NCBI GenBank assembly: GCA_964395835.1
Contig: CAYNBJ010000001.1
Location: 192,869-256,868, forward strand
DNA length: 64,000 bases
DNA from: LLD-282 sp964395835
GTDB lineage: Bacteria; Pseudomonadota; Gammaproteobacteria; Berkiellales; Berkiellaceae
Reading direction: 5' to 3'
In this document: positions 44,469 through 52,773 of the stretch, in pieces
Layout of the letters: the number at the start of each line of letters is the position of its first letter
How positions within the stretch are numbered: position 1 is the stretch's first letter
The notes under the pieces: model-generated
Told to the model about the DNA's origin: nothing
The model's input: the letters and a program-made list of their open reading frames with translations, nothing else
Database searches by the model: none
Program-made: the position numbers and the translations under genes

Positions 44469-46223
44469 TCATCTCATTAAACACATCCTTGAACGAGAGA
44501 TGTTTGTTTTTTCTGTACTGACATCGTCTGTATTCACGATAGGCTGGTCATTTAAATTTCCAGAAAATTTGCTGAAAATAGTGATATTTTGAAAGAGCAA
44601 CAAGCAATTCATATTGTCACAAATCTCTGAGGGCGGAAATGGATCAGGTTGAGTGTGCTGATTATCGCACTCATCATGCGCAATCGGTATATGTTGCACA
44701 TGATGATCTATTTCCAAACCAAAATTTTTAAGAAAAATATTTTTCACATGATCCTGCAAATTCGGCATAAATATCTTATCAGAAATTCGCTGTACAGACT
44801 TAAAAAAGTCCATACATATCAATTTTTTAATTACAATATGCTGCTCATTTAAATTTCCAGAAAATTTTCTGAAAATATCGATATTGCGACGAAACAACAC
44901 ACGATTCACATTGTCATAAATCTCTGAACGCAACAATGCATAAAGTCGAGTGTGTTGATTATTGCACTTATCTGCCAATATTTGCTGATATACGACAGAA
45001 TCAACCGCTATAAGATAGTCAAAAAAACTCAATACACTCGCAGAATCAGAAGACGTAACAGATATATGTTGCAAATTATGACAAAATCCCAAACAAAATT
45101 GTTTAAGAAAGATATTTTGCACATAAAACTGCAAATCCAGCATGTATATCTTCTCAGGAAGTCGCTTTATGAGCTCAAAAAAGTCTCGATATATCAATGT
45201 TGAGCTTTTAAATCCTTGATACGCAATAGCTTGTTCTTTTTTTAGAAAAGAATTAAAGATTTTTTGTGTTTCATACAAAAAAGGCCAATGACTTTCGGAA
45301 GTGGATATCGCCATCGAAGACGATGAACTGTGCTGATCTTGAACAGACAGATCTTGCAACATGAGCTCTAAAGCTCCCAGATAAGATTGGATCGTGTCTT
45401 TCGTATCTTGAGCAGTTTCTTCAAAAGTCATTTCCCATTTTACAAAAATAATGACGTGGTAAATCAATAGCCTGCTTTGTTCATGTTTGAAAACAGCGTC
45501 ACTCTTTTTGCTGGAATAGATCTGAAGCAAACCGCAAAAAGCATCATATATTTTTCTTGCAGGGCAATCATATGAATAAGCTTGAAAAATTTGGACAAGA
45601 GGTATTGTCTTTTTAAGTTGATATTTAATGCCTTTTGAATTGCTCAAAAATTTTAAAAAGCTCGCAGCGACTTTTTGAGAGTAGCTAAATCCAGCATCTT
45701 TGCCAGATTGGGTGCAGATTTTCTGATATTCATCGATCAGAGCTCTGCTATTCATAGCAGATATAGCATCAATCTGCGCATGATCATGCGCGAGATCAAC
45801 GACATTCAAATCAACAACCTCAGAGAAATTGATTTGTATAGATTGCTCTTTATGCGTCTGCCAAGCTGAATTCGAACGAGCACTGGCACTCAAACGAGCA
45901 GATTTTAATGCAAAACCATCTCTCTGTAATTGAAATTGATGATTATGAGCCACCGAATGCTTCGTTTTTACCAGATCGCGATCTCGAGACACGAGATACA
46001 AGTCGTTATCTGGCTGGAATGTCAAAGATGGTTGTTTTTTTCGCCACGAAATAGGGAGCTGGGTCAAAAAGTATAGGATTATCGCCGAACAGCCAGGAAA
46101 TTCCTGAACAGCCCAAGCGCAATTAGAAAGAAAGGGGTAAAAATTATAAACGATATCAGAAAACATATGCGACATGATGGGAGAATAAATAGCAATAAAA
46201 AAAATAAGAGCCGCATTTATCAT
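44469..46223 (-). CDS. Orphan protein with internal duplication (effector-like)
   Basis: The open frame gives 584 residues, but its first codon lies in the ihfA terminator stem, so ATG 46175 or 46166 is a more likely start. Residues 1-65 include a hydrophobic stretch (CSAIILYFLTQLPIS); a Ser-rich linker lies near 325. Two related modules follow: FF-xx-I-KR-x-x-KIYMLDLQFYVQNIFLKQF and SVQRISDKIFMPNLQDHVK, each with a later NIDIFRKFSGNLNEQHIV/ NITIFSKFSGNLNDQPIV. No catalytic motif is recognised. Poor similarity to known families and repeats suggest a host-directed protein. Confidence 0.6.
   Translation of the reverse strand: MINAALIFFIAIYSPIMSHMFSDIVYNFYPFLSNCAWAVQEFPGCSAIILYFLTQLPISWRKKQPSLTFQPDNDLYLVSRDRDLVKTKHSVAHNHQFQLQRDGFALKSARLSASARSNSAWQTHKEQSIQINFSEVVDLNVVDLAHDHAQIDAISAMNSRALIDEYQKICTQSGKDAGFSYSQKVAASFLKFLSNSKGIKYQLKKTIPLVQIFQAYSYDCPARKIYDAFCGLLQIYSSKKSDAVFKHEQSRLLIYHVIIFVKWEMTFEETAQDTKDTIQSYLGALELMLQDLSVQDQHSSSSSMAISTSESHWPFLYETQKIFNSFLKKEQAIAYQGFKSSTLIYRDFFELIKRLPEKIYMLDLQFYVQNIFLKQFCLGFCHNLQHISVTSSDSASVLSFFDYLIAVDSVVYQQILADKCNNQHTRLYALLRSEIYDNVNRVLFRRNIDIFRKFSGNLNEQHIVIKKLICMDFFKSVQRISDKIFMPNLQDHVKNIFLKNFGLEIDHHVQHIPIAHDECDNQHTQPDPFPPSEICDNMNCLLLFQNITIFSKFSGNLNDQPIVNTDDVSTEKTNISRSRMCLMR
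44549..45205 (-). repeat. Imperfect direct duplication of about 300 bases in coding sequence
   Basis: Copy 1 (about 44549-44830) and copy 2 (about 44846-45205) share CATTTAAATTTCCAGAAAATTT, given here only in part, then TGTCA-AAATCTCTGA, GTGTG-TGATTAT-GCACT and TATATGTTGCA-AT. Copy 2 carries an extra segment of about 75 bases near 44970-45055. The DNA similarity shows a relatively recent tandem duplication. Confidence 0.7.
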
Positions 46224-46233
46224 GAACGGCTCT
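46207..46233 (-). terminator. Terminator of ihfA
   Basis: On the minus strand AGAGCCG, a 13-base loop and CGGCTCT are followed by TTATTTTTTTTATT. It starts 18 bases beyond the ihfA stop codon and includes the first in-frame ATG of the next gene. Confidence 0.88.
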
Positions 46234-46250
46234 ACGAAAAGGATAAAAAA

Positions 46251-46607
46251 TTAATCTATATCTTCTGCATATTCTGGTAATTTAGAGGGATCGCGGCGCT
46301 TAGAGACTTCTACAAGAGATGAATCGATAGACTCAATGCGTTCTTTAACTTTCTGAGAAGGCTTATAAGTGACCACAAATCTTGCAGAAATAGGCACAGG
46401 TTCTTTTGTTTTTGGATTGCGACCTGGACGCTCTTTTTTCTGAGCAGGCTCAAAGTTTCCAAAACCTGAGATACGAACTGGCTGGCTGTCTTCAAGATTT
46501 TGAGCGATGACCTCAAAAAATAGCTCTGTAAGCTCAACAGAATCTTTTTTAGAAATTTGGAGTTGCTCAAATAAATCTTGAGCGATATCTGCTTTTGTAA
46601 TTGCCAT
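46251..46607 (-). CDS. ihfA: Integration host factor alpha subunit
   Basis: A 118-residue DNA-bending protein of the HU/IHF family. MAITKADIAQDLFEQLQIS, then GNFEPAQKKERPGRNPKTKEP spanning the arm, is the IHFalpha pattern; GRNPKT marks the intercalating Pro. It has about 20 extra C-terminal residues (RRDPSKLPEYAEDID) compared with Escherichia coli. It ends the pheST-ihfA cluster as in gammaproteobacteria, but 147 bases separate it from pheT, so a separate promoter is possible. Confidence 0.95.
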   Translation of the reverse strand: MAITKADIAQDLFEQLQISKKDSVELTELFFEVIAQNLEDSQPVRISGFGNFEPAQKKERPGRNPKTKEPVPISARFVVTYKPSQKVKERIESIDSSLVEVSKRRDPSKLPEYAEDID

Positions 46608-46754
46608 GGTATTGTTCCTTCAAAACGTTTTTATTCGATTGAGTTCAATCGACTCCTAAAATTCAGAATAATTTTTATAACCTCTTGATTATTCATCATA
46701 TGTCATATTTTTTCAAGACTCCTGCAAAAAAATATGACAATAATTTGATATTTT

Positions 46755-49058
46755 TTATTCCTTCGACTGTTTTTTCAAGAAAACTTGATATTTCTCAGCC
46801 AAATGACTCAAAATTTTATCAACAGATTCAACAATCTGATAATCTTCTAATGTTTGGTCAAAGGACTGTAATGCGATACGAATACCTAAATTTGCGGGGC
46901 CTTGCTCAGGTTGATAATAATCAAAAATCTTAACATCCTTATAATAAGGACATACCTCTCTGACGAGTTGCAAGATCTTGTGCGCCACAGTTCCAGGGGG
47001 CAATTCTAAAGCGAGATCACGATAAATAACAGGATATCTCGACATCTTTTGAAAAACAGGTTTGTTTTTTTGATTCCAACAATCCGCCTCAATTTCAATT
47101 AAATATGATGCTGGCCAATCGTACATAGATTGAATATGAGGATGAAGTAAACCCACCCGACCGACAATACGACCTTGTTCATTCAATAAATGCGCACTTA
47201 AATCAGGATGCAGTAATGGCTCTTCACTTTGACAGGGCACCCAAAATATCGTCCCTCTCAAACCTAAAGAAGCAACTAATCCTTTAATATCGTAATAAGA
47301 CCACTCTTGTTGTTTTGCTTTGGAACTCAAAGCAGGCCAAGACTGTTTATGTGTTTTCACTACTGGTAAAGCGGCACTCACAACAATTTTCTGAAAATCT
47401 GGATAGGAGCGGTGATAAATGGGTGCTTTTTCAAACACGCCTAAGTGATTTTGATGACGTCTTTGATTATAAGACAACACATCGAGTAATGATGGCCATA
47501 AAGACGGTCTCATGATAGCCAGATCTTGATTCAAAGGGTGATCGAGACGAATCAGGTTTTCAATCGCAGACACAAGCTCCGCTTTTTTTTGCGAAATGAA
47601 ACTGTACGTAACGAGTTCTTGCAAACCACGGCTTAAAAATGCTTGTGTCGGCTTATCATGCAAAGCAATTGTATGCAGAGGGGTAAAAGCCTTTAATGAT
47701 CCGGAGCGAGAAAGTTTATTCATGCCATAAATACGCAAAAGCTCAGATGTGAAATTTTGCTCTATAGAGAGATCAAAGCGCCAAGATGGTATCTCCCATG
47801 AAATCTGATCGTCCTGAATCAGCGCCCCGATGCGCTTAAAATATTCTTCAAAGTGAGCCGCTCCTAAGCTTGTTCCGGCTAAAGCTGAGACCTTTTGAAA
47901 AGAAGTTTGAAGAACAGGAGGGCTCCAACTTTGTTCATGTGCCATTTTTGGAGCCCAACACTGTGCCTGAGGATGGATCGATTGGATCATGGCGCAGAAA
48001 ATTTCAAGCATCTGTTTTTGTCCTTCGCGATCAACACCACGCTCAAAACGCAAGGAAGCATCAGTCACAATACCTAAAGAACGAGCCTGTCTGATCATAG
48101 TAGGCTCGAAAAAAGCACTTTCTATATATAAGACACGTGAATCATTTTCAGTTGCGCTTTCTAAAGAACCCATAATGCCAGCTAAACCTAAGCAAACCCC
48201 ACGTGCAGAACGCATCAATGGTACAGTGCCCTCTAAATTCACTGTTTTCCCATCTAATAACTGTAAGCTCAACGGATCGATAAGATGTTCATACCCAAAT
48301 TGAATCTTACCTTGTAAAGCTCTTGCATCGAAAGCATGCATTGGCTGCCCAAAAAGAAGCATCAAGTACTGTGCTAAATCCACAGGAGAAAATCGCGGTG
48401 TCATACCATGCTTAATTAAAAAACGCTCTAACCAAAAAGGTGACCTTAAACTTGTCGGAATTATGATTTTGGCAACGCCGTACGTCGGTGCAAGTTTTGC
48501 ATCAATTTCTAACACAATCTCTGCAGGCTCTGTTTCAAATGTCACTTTATAACGTTCGAGAAAAGACTGTCTCAAGATTGAGCTTGAAAAATGTCCTTGA
48601 ATAGCAAGCGAAGTTTCACGGCACAGACCCACATAGGACAAACAATCGCCTCTATTGGGTCCAATAGATAGCTCAATATAGGTGTCATCAATCTCCCAAG
48701 CTTGATCAATATTCAAGCCATTCGGCACCCAAAGCGGCATCTTCAGTGAGGACCATCCTAAACGCTCTGGTGTAGCAAGCTGCCATTCTCCGCTCAAACA
48801 ATCAACAATATAGCGTGAATCGAGCTCTAAATCGGAAGGTAAAAAAATACGTTCTTGGGTATCTTGAATTAATGCAACTAAGCCATGCTCTGTTCTCTCA
48901 AGAGTTTTCGCAATTTTCAAATGATCGCGAAAAGCGCAAGGCTCAATATATCGTTCGACTTCGAGACCATATTGAGTCAAGACTTCTCCTAATTCTCTCG
49001 GTGTTAATCCTAAAGGCTGTCCCAAAAGAGCTTGAATCTGATTATAACTCACGATCAT
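46755..49058 (-). CDS. pheT: Phenylalanyl-tRNA synthetase beta subunit
   Basis: A 767-residue beta subunit (795 in Escherichia coli). It has an N-terminal domain with TPRELGEVLTQYGLEVE, a tRNA-binding-like EMAP region at about 40-150 that is unusually divergent (TEHGLVALIQDTQERIFLP), the B3/B4 editing domain with SATENDSRVLYIESAFFEPT across it, and the C-terminal ferredoxin-fold anticodon-binding domain (SRYPVIYRDLALELP, FDYYQPEQGPANLGIRIALQ). It overlaps pheS by four bases. The divergence of the EMAP region may affect tRNA binding, though the region is dispensable in some bacteria. Confidence 0.95.
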   Translation of the reverse strand: MIVSYNQIQALLGQPLGLTPRELGEVLTQYGLEVERYIEPCAFRDHLKIAKTLERTEHGLVALIQDTQERIFLPSDLELDSRYIVDCLSGEWQLATPERLGWSSLKMPLWVPNGLNIDQAWEIDDTYIELSIGPNRGDCLSYVGLCRETSLAIQGHFSSSILRQSFLERYKVTFETEPAEIVLEIDAKLAPTYGVAKIIIPTSLRSPFWLERFLIKHGMTPRFSPVDLAQYLMLLFGQPMHAFDARALQGKIQFGYEHLIDPLSLQLLDGKTVNLEGTVPLMRSARGVCLGLAGIMGSLESATENDSRVLYIESAFFEPTMIRQARSLGIVTDASLRFERGVDREGQKQMLEIFCAMIQSIHPQAQCWAPKMAHEQSWSPPVLQTSFQKVSALAGTSLGAAHFEEYFKRIGALIQDDQISWEIPSWRFDLSIEQNFTSELLRIYGMNKLSRSGSLKAFTPLHTIALHDKPTQAFLSRGLQELVTYSFISQKKAELVSAIENLIRLDHPLNQDLAIMRPSLWPSLLDVLSYNQRRHQNHLGVFEKAPIYHRSYPDFQKIVVSAALPVVKTHKQSWPALSSKAKQQEWSYYDIKGLVASLGLRGTIFWVPCQSEEPLLHPDLSAHLLNEQGRIVGRVGLLHPHIQSMYDWPASYLIEIEADCWNQKNKPVFQKMSRYPVIYRDLALELPPGTVAHKILQLVREVCPYYKDVKIFDYYQPEQGPANLGIRIALQSFDQTLEDYQIVESVDKILSHLAEKYQVFLKKQSKE

Positions 49059-50095
49059 ATAAGGGCATCTCCTTGAAATTGTTTAAGAAAAGTAAAATCA
49101 TTATCAAAAAGCATTCTCAGGTCTGGAATTTGATACTTAAGCATCGTTAAACGCTCCACACCGAGACCAAAAGCAAAAGCCTGATACTCTTTAGGGTTGA
49201 TATTCATAGAAGATAAAACATGCGGGTGCACCAACCCCGATCCCAAAACTTCAAGCCATGTAGAGTGCTTGCAAACAGCGCAGCCCTTTCCGTGGCAGAC
49301 AACACAAGAAATATCGACCTCTAATGAAGGATCTGTGAAAGGGAAAAACGAGGGTCTAAAGCGTAAAGAAACAGTTTGGCCAAAGAATTCCGATAAAACA
49401 TCGCTGAGTAATTCTTTTAAATCGAGTAAGGAAACATGCTGATCCACAAGAAGCCCTTCAATTTGATGAAACATAGGAGTATGCGTCAAATCATCATCAC
49501 GTCGGTATACTCGTCCTGCAGCAATCATTTTAAAAGGTGGCTTTTGATTTTGCCCATATCGAATTTGCACAGGTGATGTATGCGTGCGTAAAAGATGTTC
49601 AGGACCACAATAAAAGGTATCATGCATTTGTCTTGCTGGATGATCTGCTGGAATATTCAAAGCTTCAAAATTAAAAAAAGGCGTTTCTATATCTGGTCCC
49701 TGCCCAAGATCAAAGCCTCTTTTGAGAAACAAAGCGATCAGATCGCGTTGTGCAATCAGTAATGGATGCTCTATCCCTTGAAAACCAAACTCAAAATGAC
49801 CCGGCAGCGAGTAATCAGGGCATGATTTTTTTAAAGCCAAATTTGCAATTTCTGCCTCAATTTTGGCCCCCGTTTTCACGCTTAACTCTTCAATCACAAA
49901 CTTGAGCTCATTGAGATTTTTGGCAGCGTTCTTACGCTGCTCTAAAGGTAAAAGAGCAAGATTTTTTAGAGCTTCTTGAATCGTCCCCTTTTTTCCTAGA
50001 TAAGAATTTTTGAGAACATGCAGCTCTTGAGGGTTATTCACATGCGCAAATTGTTCGTTAAGGCGTTCCACAGAAGGAAAATCATCCATAAACAT
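49055..50095 (-). CDS. pheS: Phenylalanyl-tRNA synthetase alpha subunit
   Basis: About 346 residues forming the catalytic class II subunit. HPARQMHDTFYCG is followed by LLRTHTSPVQIRY (motif region), GRVYRRDDDLTHTPMFHQIEG (motif 2, split) and GLGVERLTMLKY (motif 3). ATG 50095 follows AGGTG; the frame opens at 50131. No pheM-like leader peptide or attenuator is apparent upstream. With the gene inserted on the opposite strand at 50223-51527 it cannot be read from the rplT operon promoter. Confidence 0.96.
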   Translation of the reverse strand: MFMDDFPSVERLNEQFAHVNNPQELHVLKNSYLGKKGTIQEALKNLALLPLEQRKNAAKNLNELKFVIEELSVKTGAKIEAEIANLALKKSCPDYSLPGHFEFGFQGIEHPLLIAQRDLIALFLKRGFDLGQGPDIETPFFNFEALNIPADHPARQMHDTFYCGPEHLLRTHTSPVQIRYGQNQKPPFKMIAAGRVYRRDDDLTHTPMFHQIEGLLVDQHVSLLDLKELLSDVLSEFFGQTVSLRFRPSFFPFTDPSLEVDISCVVCHGKGCAVCKHSTWLEVLGSGLVHPHVLSSMNINPKEYQAFAFGLGVERLTMLKYQIPDLRMLFDNDFTFLKQFQGDALI

Positions 50096-50121
50096 GCACC
50101 TATCCAAATCATAATGGCACC

Positions 50122-50151
50122 ATCTTAGCATAAATTTAACGAGTCCATCAA
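50122..50151 (-). promoter_or_regulatory. Possible promoter of pheST
   Basis: On the minus strand TTGATG (50151-50146) and TAAGAT (50127-50122) are separated by 18 bases. The start would fall near 50115, about 20 bases before the pheS ATG. A dedicated promoter is needed because a terminator and an opposing gene separate pheS from rplT. Confidence 0.35.
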
Positions 50152-50222
50152 AAAATTATCCGCTTAAAATCAAAATCGATCCTATATGGGTTTGTAGAAA
50201 CATCAATTGCGGGAGCAATGAC

Positions 50223-51527
50223 ATGGAACCATGGGCTGCGAAATCTTTGCATGCGAAGAAACAATCACACTCAAAAGGAAACACGACGATGGATTCAAAA
50301 AAACAAACGAGCTCTGCCAATACAACCACAGCTCAAGGATCATCTACTACGAAATCAACAGGTTATTTCTCCTGGCCTTTCGGCACGAAGACTCAAGCCT
50401 CTCCGAATTTAAGTGAATCAACTGCACGAACATCTACATCAGAAGAAAGACCTGCAGCAGACACATCAGCAACACCTACAGCAACACCTGCAATACCTGC
50501 AGACAGTTCAACAGTCACAGCAGAAGAAACATCTACAGCAACACCTACAGCAACACCTGCAACACCTGCAGACAGCTCAACAGTCACATCAGAAGAAGCA
50601 GCTGCAGCGACACCTGAGAAAAAAACATCCTTGCTTGGGAGAATATCCAATTTCTTTTTTGGAAAACAATCTCCAAATCCCGAAAGTGATATACCAGCGC
50701 CAAAGGAAGAAGCCAATTCAGAAACAAAAGGATTAGACCCATCAGATGGCCCGATGCCAATGGATGATACAGATTCCGTGACAAAGGTACGCAAACCTAA
50801 ATCTTGGTATTCCTTCTCTTTATTCCCAAGCAAGGTCACTGACTCCGAGGAGGATGCATTGGAAGTCACGGTCACCACTAAATCGCAGAAGCCAAGCTCT
50901 CAGAATTATCAAAAACTCTGCACAGAACTTGAAAAAGAAAGCATCACATTAATGCCACTCAGTCCTGCAGGCACAGAACAGCAAAACGCATATACATCGA
51001 ACTTCATCAATATGATTAATGTCGGAGGCATCAGTGTTGTATGCAACAAAATGTCTTTTTCTTTAAAGTATACGGCCGATCAAAAAGACGAAGTGGTGAG
51101 TCCATCAAACAGGGCAGATGAACAGAACGGAGCTACAACCCCACAACCACCTTTTATTCCGAAAGATGAGCGTGCGCGATTAGTAAAATGTTGTTTGACA
51201 GTTCTCGAACATTCCACAGTCTCATTTCGAATGGCTTTAAAAAGCGAAAAAGGACTTGCAACGCTCATGAAAGCAATCACCGAAATCTCGACTGCAGCCG
51301 AATCTGCAACAAAAACAAATGTGAATTTTGATTTTACAAACCTACAGATCACATTTTCGCCACAGGATGAGAACCTCAAAAAGACTCTAGCAGCGCTGGA
51401 CAAAGCAAAGAGCGCCTCAAATCCAGAGCAGAGGGCAGAACACCTCAAAAGTGCGCGTGAATCCTATGCAGCTTATCAAAAAGCACAGAACGAGACCGCT
51501 TGCAAAACAACAAACACGCCTGATTAA
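50223..51527 (+). CDS. Low-complexity effector-like orphan inserted between pheS and rplT
   Basis: A 434-residue protein with a disordered Thr/Ser/Ala/Pro-rich N-terminal half holding two 23-residue repeats (TPTATPAIPADSSTVT-type) at about residues 83-130. A more structured, helical C-terminal half follows (about 240-430). An alternative start is ATG 50289, with AAAGGA upstream. There is no signal peptide or membrane segment. It sits on the opposite strand inside a conserved housekeeping block, which points to later insertion. Function is unknown. Confidence 0.65.
   Translation: MEPWAAKSLHAKKQSHSKGNTTMDSKKQTSSANTTTAQGSSTTKSTGYFSWPFGTKTQASPNLSESTARTSTSEERPAADTSATPTATPAIPADSSTVTAEETSTATPTATPATPADSSTVTSEEAAAATPEKKTSLLGRISNFFFGKQSPNPESDIPAPKEEANSETKGLDPSDGPMPMDDTDSVTKVRKPKSWYSFSLFPSKVTDSEEDALEVTVTTKSQKPSSQNYQKLCTELEKESITLMPLSPAGTEQQNAYTSNFINMINVGGISVVCNKMSFSLKYTADQKDEVVSPSNRADEQNGATTPQPPFIPKDERARLVKCCLTVLEHSTVSFRMALKSEKGLATLMKAITEISTAAESATKTNVNFDFTNLQITFSPQDENLKKTLAALDKAKSASNPEQRAEHLKSARESYAAYQKAQNETACKTTNTPD
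50469..50618 (+). repeat. 69-base tandem repeat in coding sequence
   Basis: GCAACACCTACAGCAACACC begins at 50469 and recurs at 50538, and GCGACACCTGAG at 50607 starts a partial third copy. The 69-base period encodes 23 residues (ATPTATPA-PADSSTVT--E--), so frame is kept when the copy number changes. Confidence 0.85.
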
Positions 51528-51568
51528 GCGCTGAGCCAGCTCACATAGTACAGGTTTGATAACACAAT

Positions 51569-51597
51569 AAAAAAGCCAGGATTAACCTGGCTTTTTT
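51569..51597. terminator. Bidirectional terminator between orphan gene and rplT
   Basis: AAAAAAGCCAGG and CCTGGCTTTTTT form a 12-base-pair stem around loop ATTAA. It lies 42 bases past the orphan gene stop and 25 bases past the rplT stop on the opposite strand. It separates the infC-rplT message from pheST. Confidence 0.93.
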
Positions 51598-51621
51598 GAT
51601 CAAAAAGAAAAAGTATCTTTT

Positions 51622-51981
51622 TTAAATTTCTAAAGCAGCCTTTGCTTTTGCAATGACAGCATCAAAAGCTACGCTGTCAAACACAGCAAGCTCTGCTAGA
51701 CTTTTACGATCAAGTGCAATTTCTGCTTTTTTAAGACCAGAAATCAAACGAGAGTACGAAATTCCAGCTTCTCTTGCAGCTGCATTAATACGAACAATCC
51801 ACAGAGCGCGGAACTGACGTTTTTTCTGTTTACGATCTCTGTAAGCATATTGTCCTGCTTTCCATACAGCTTGGTTAGCTGTTTTAAAACAACGAGAGCG
51901 CGCTCCAAAGTATCCTTTGGCTGCTTTCATCACTTTTTTGTGACGACGATGAGTCACAATTCCAGATTTTGTACGAGACAT
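51622..51981 (-). CDS. rplT: 50S ribosomal protein L20
   Basis: A 119-residue L20 starting MSRTKSGIVTHRRHKKVMKA and containing GYFGARSRCFKTANQAVWKA. It binds 23S rRNA early in assembly. It follows rpmI by 12 bases in the thrS-infC-rpmI-rplT unit. Length is normal. Confidence 0.98.
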   Translation of the reverse strand: MSRTKSGIVTHRRHKKVMKAAKGYFGARSRCFKTANQAVWKAGQYAYRDRKQKKRQFRALWIVRINAAAREAGISYSRLISGLKKAEIALDRKSLAELAVFDSVAFDAVIAKAKAALEI

Positions 51982-51993
51982 AGTTCAAACTCC

Positions 51994-52197
51994 TTAAGAT
52001 TTGATGCAAAGAAGTTCTTTTGCTTTGCAAGCATCACCATGCTGCATATATCCAGCTGCACGCGCCTGACGCTTGGTTTTTTGAGACTTTCCAGTCAACA
52101 AGTGTCTGCGATTTGCACGAGTGAACTTCACCAGACCACTTCCGGTGACTTTAAAGCGCTTTGCAGCTGCTTTTTTTGTCTTGAGTTTATAAGCCAT
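51994..52197 (-). CDS. rpmI: 50S ribosomal protein L35
   Basis: A 67-residue basic L35 starting MAYKLKTKKAAAKRFKVTG, with HLLTGKSQKTKRQAR. It is 22 bases after infC and 12 before rplT, the conserved order. Autogenous control by L20, known in gammaproteobacteria, would act upstream of rpmI, but no pseudoknot was searched for. Confidence 0.98.
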   Translation of the reverse strand: MAYKLKTKKAAAKRFKVTGSGLVKFTRANRRHLLTGKSQKTKRQARAAGYMQHGDACKAKELLCIKS

Positions 52198-52219
52198 AAA
52201 AGAAACTCCGCATTGAGAT

Positions 52220-52765
52220 TTATGATGTCGCCTTTGTAGGGGCAGACGATTTGGGTGATAATGATAAGATCATTTGTTTCCCTTCAAGCTTAGGTGGGTG
52301 ATCCACGTGAGCAGTTCCTTGAGTTGCTTCCAGAATTCTCGCGAATAAAGAATCTGCAAGTTCTTGATGGGCAATTTCTCGTCCTCTAAACTTTAGGGTT
52401 ACCTTGACCTTATCTCCTTTTTCTAAAAAGCCTATCAGGTTGCGTAGTTTTACCTGAAAGTCTCCTTCATCAGTAACGGGACGAAGCTTAATTTCTTTAA
52501 GCTTCGGCGCCTTTTTCTGTGATTTTTTGTTTTTATTTTGCTGGAAGACAAATTTTCCGTAATCCATGATTTTGCAAATCACAGGTGTTGCTTGGCTATT
52601 AATTTCAACCAAGCGCATTCCCTGACTCTGGGCAATTGTTAATGCCTGAGCAAATGGCATATCTTCAGAAATTTTTTTCCCGTCTAATCCAATAAGACAC
52701 ACACGGCTTGCTTTAATTTGGTTATCAAGCTTGTGCGGTTTTTCAATTTTCTTAGTAATAGCCAT
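52220..52765 (-). CDS. infC: Translation initiation factor IF-3
   Basis: A 181-residue IF-3. VCLIGLDGKKISEDMPFAQAL, then CKIMDYGKFVFQQNKNKK and KEIKLRPVTDEGDF, with VKVTLKFRGREIAHQELA, give both domains. It starts with ATG and AAGGAG in front; the rare ATT start used for autoregulation in many bacteria is absent. It is nine bases after thrS. Confidence 0.97.
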   Translation of the reverse strand: MAITKKIEKPHKLDNQIKASRVCLIGLDGKKISEDMPFAQALTIAQSQGMRLVEINSQATPVICKIMDYGKFVFQQNKNKKSQKKAPKLKEIKLRPVTDEGDFQVKLRNLIGFLEKGDKVKVTLKFRGREIAHQELADSLFARILEATQGTAHVDHPPKLEGKQMILSLSPKSSAPTKATS

Positions 52766-52773
52766 TCTCCTTT

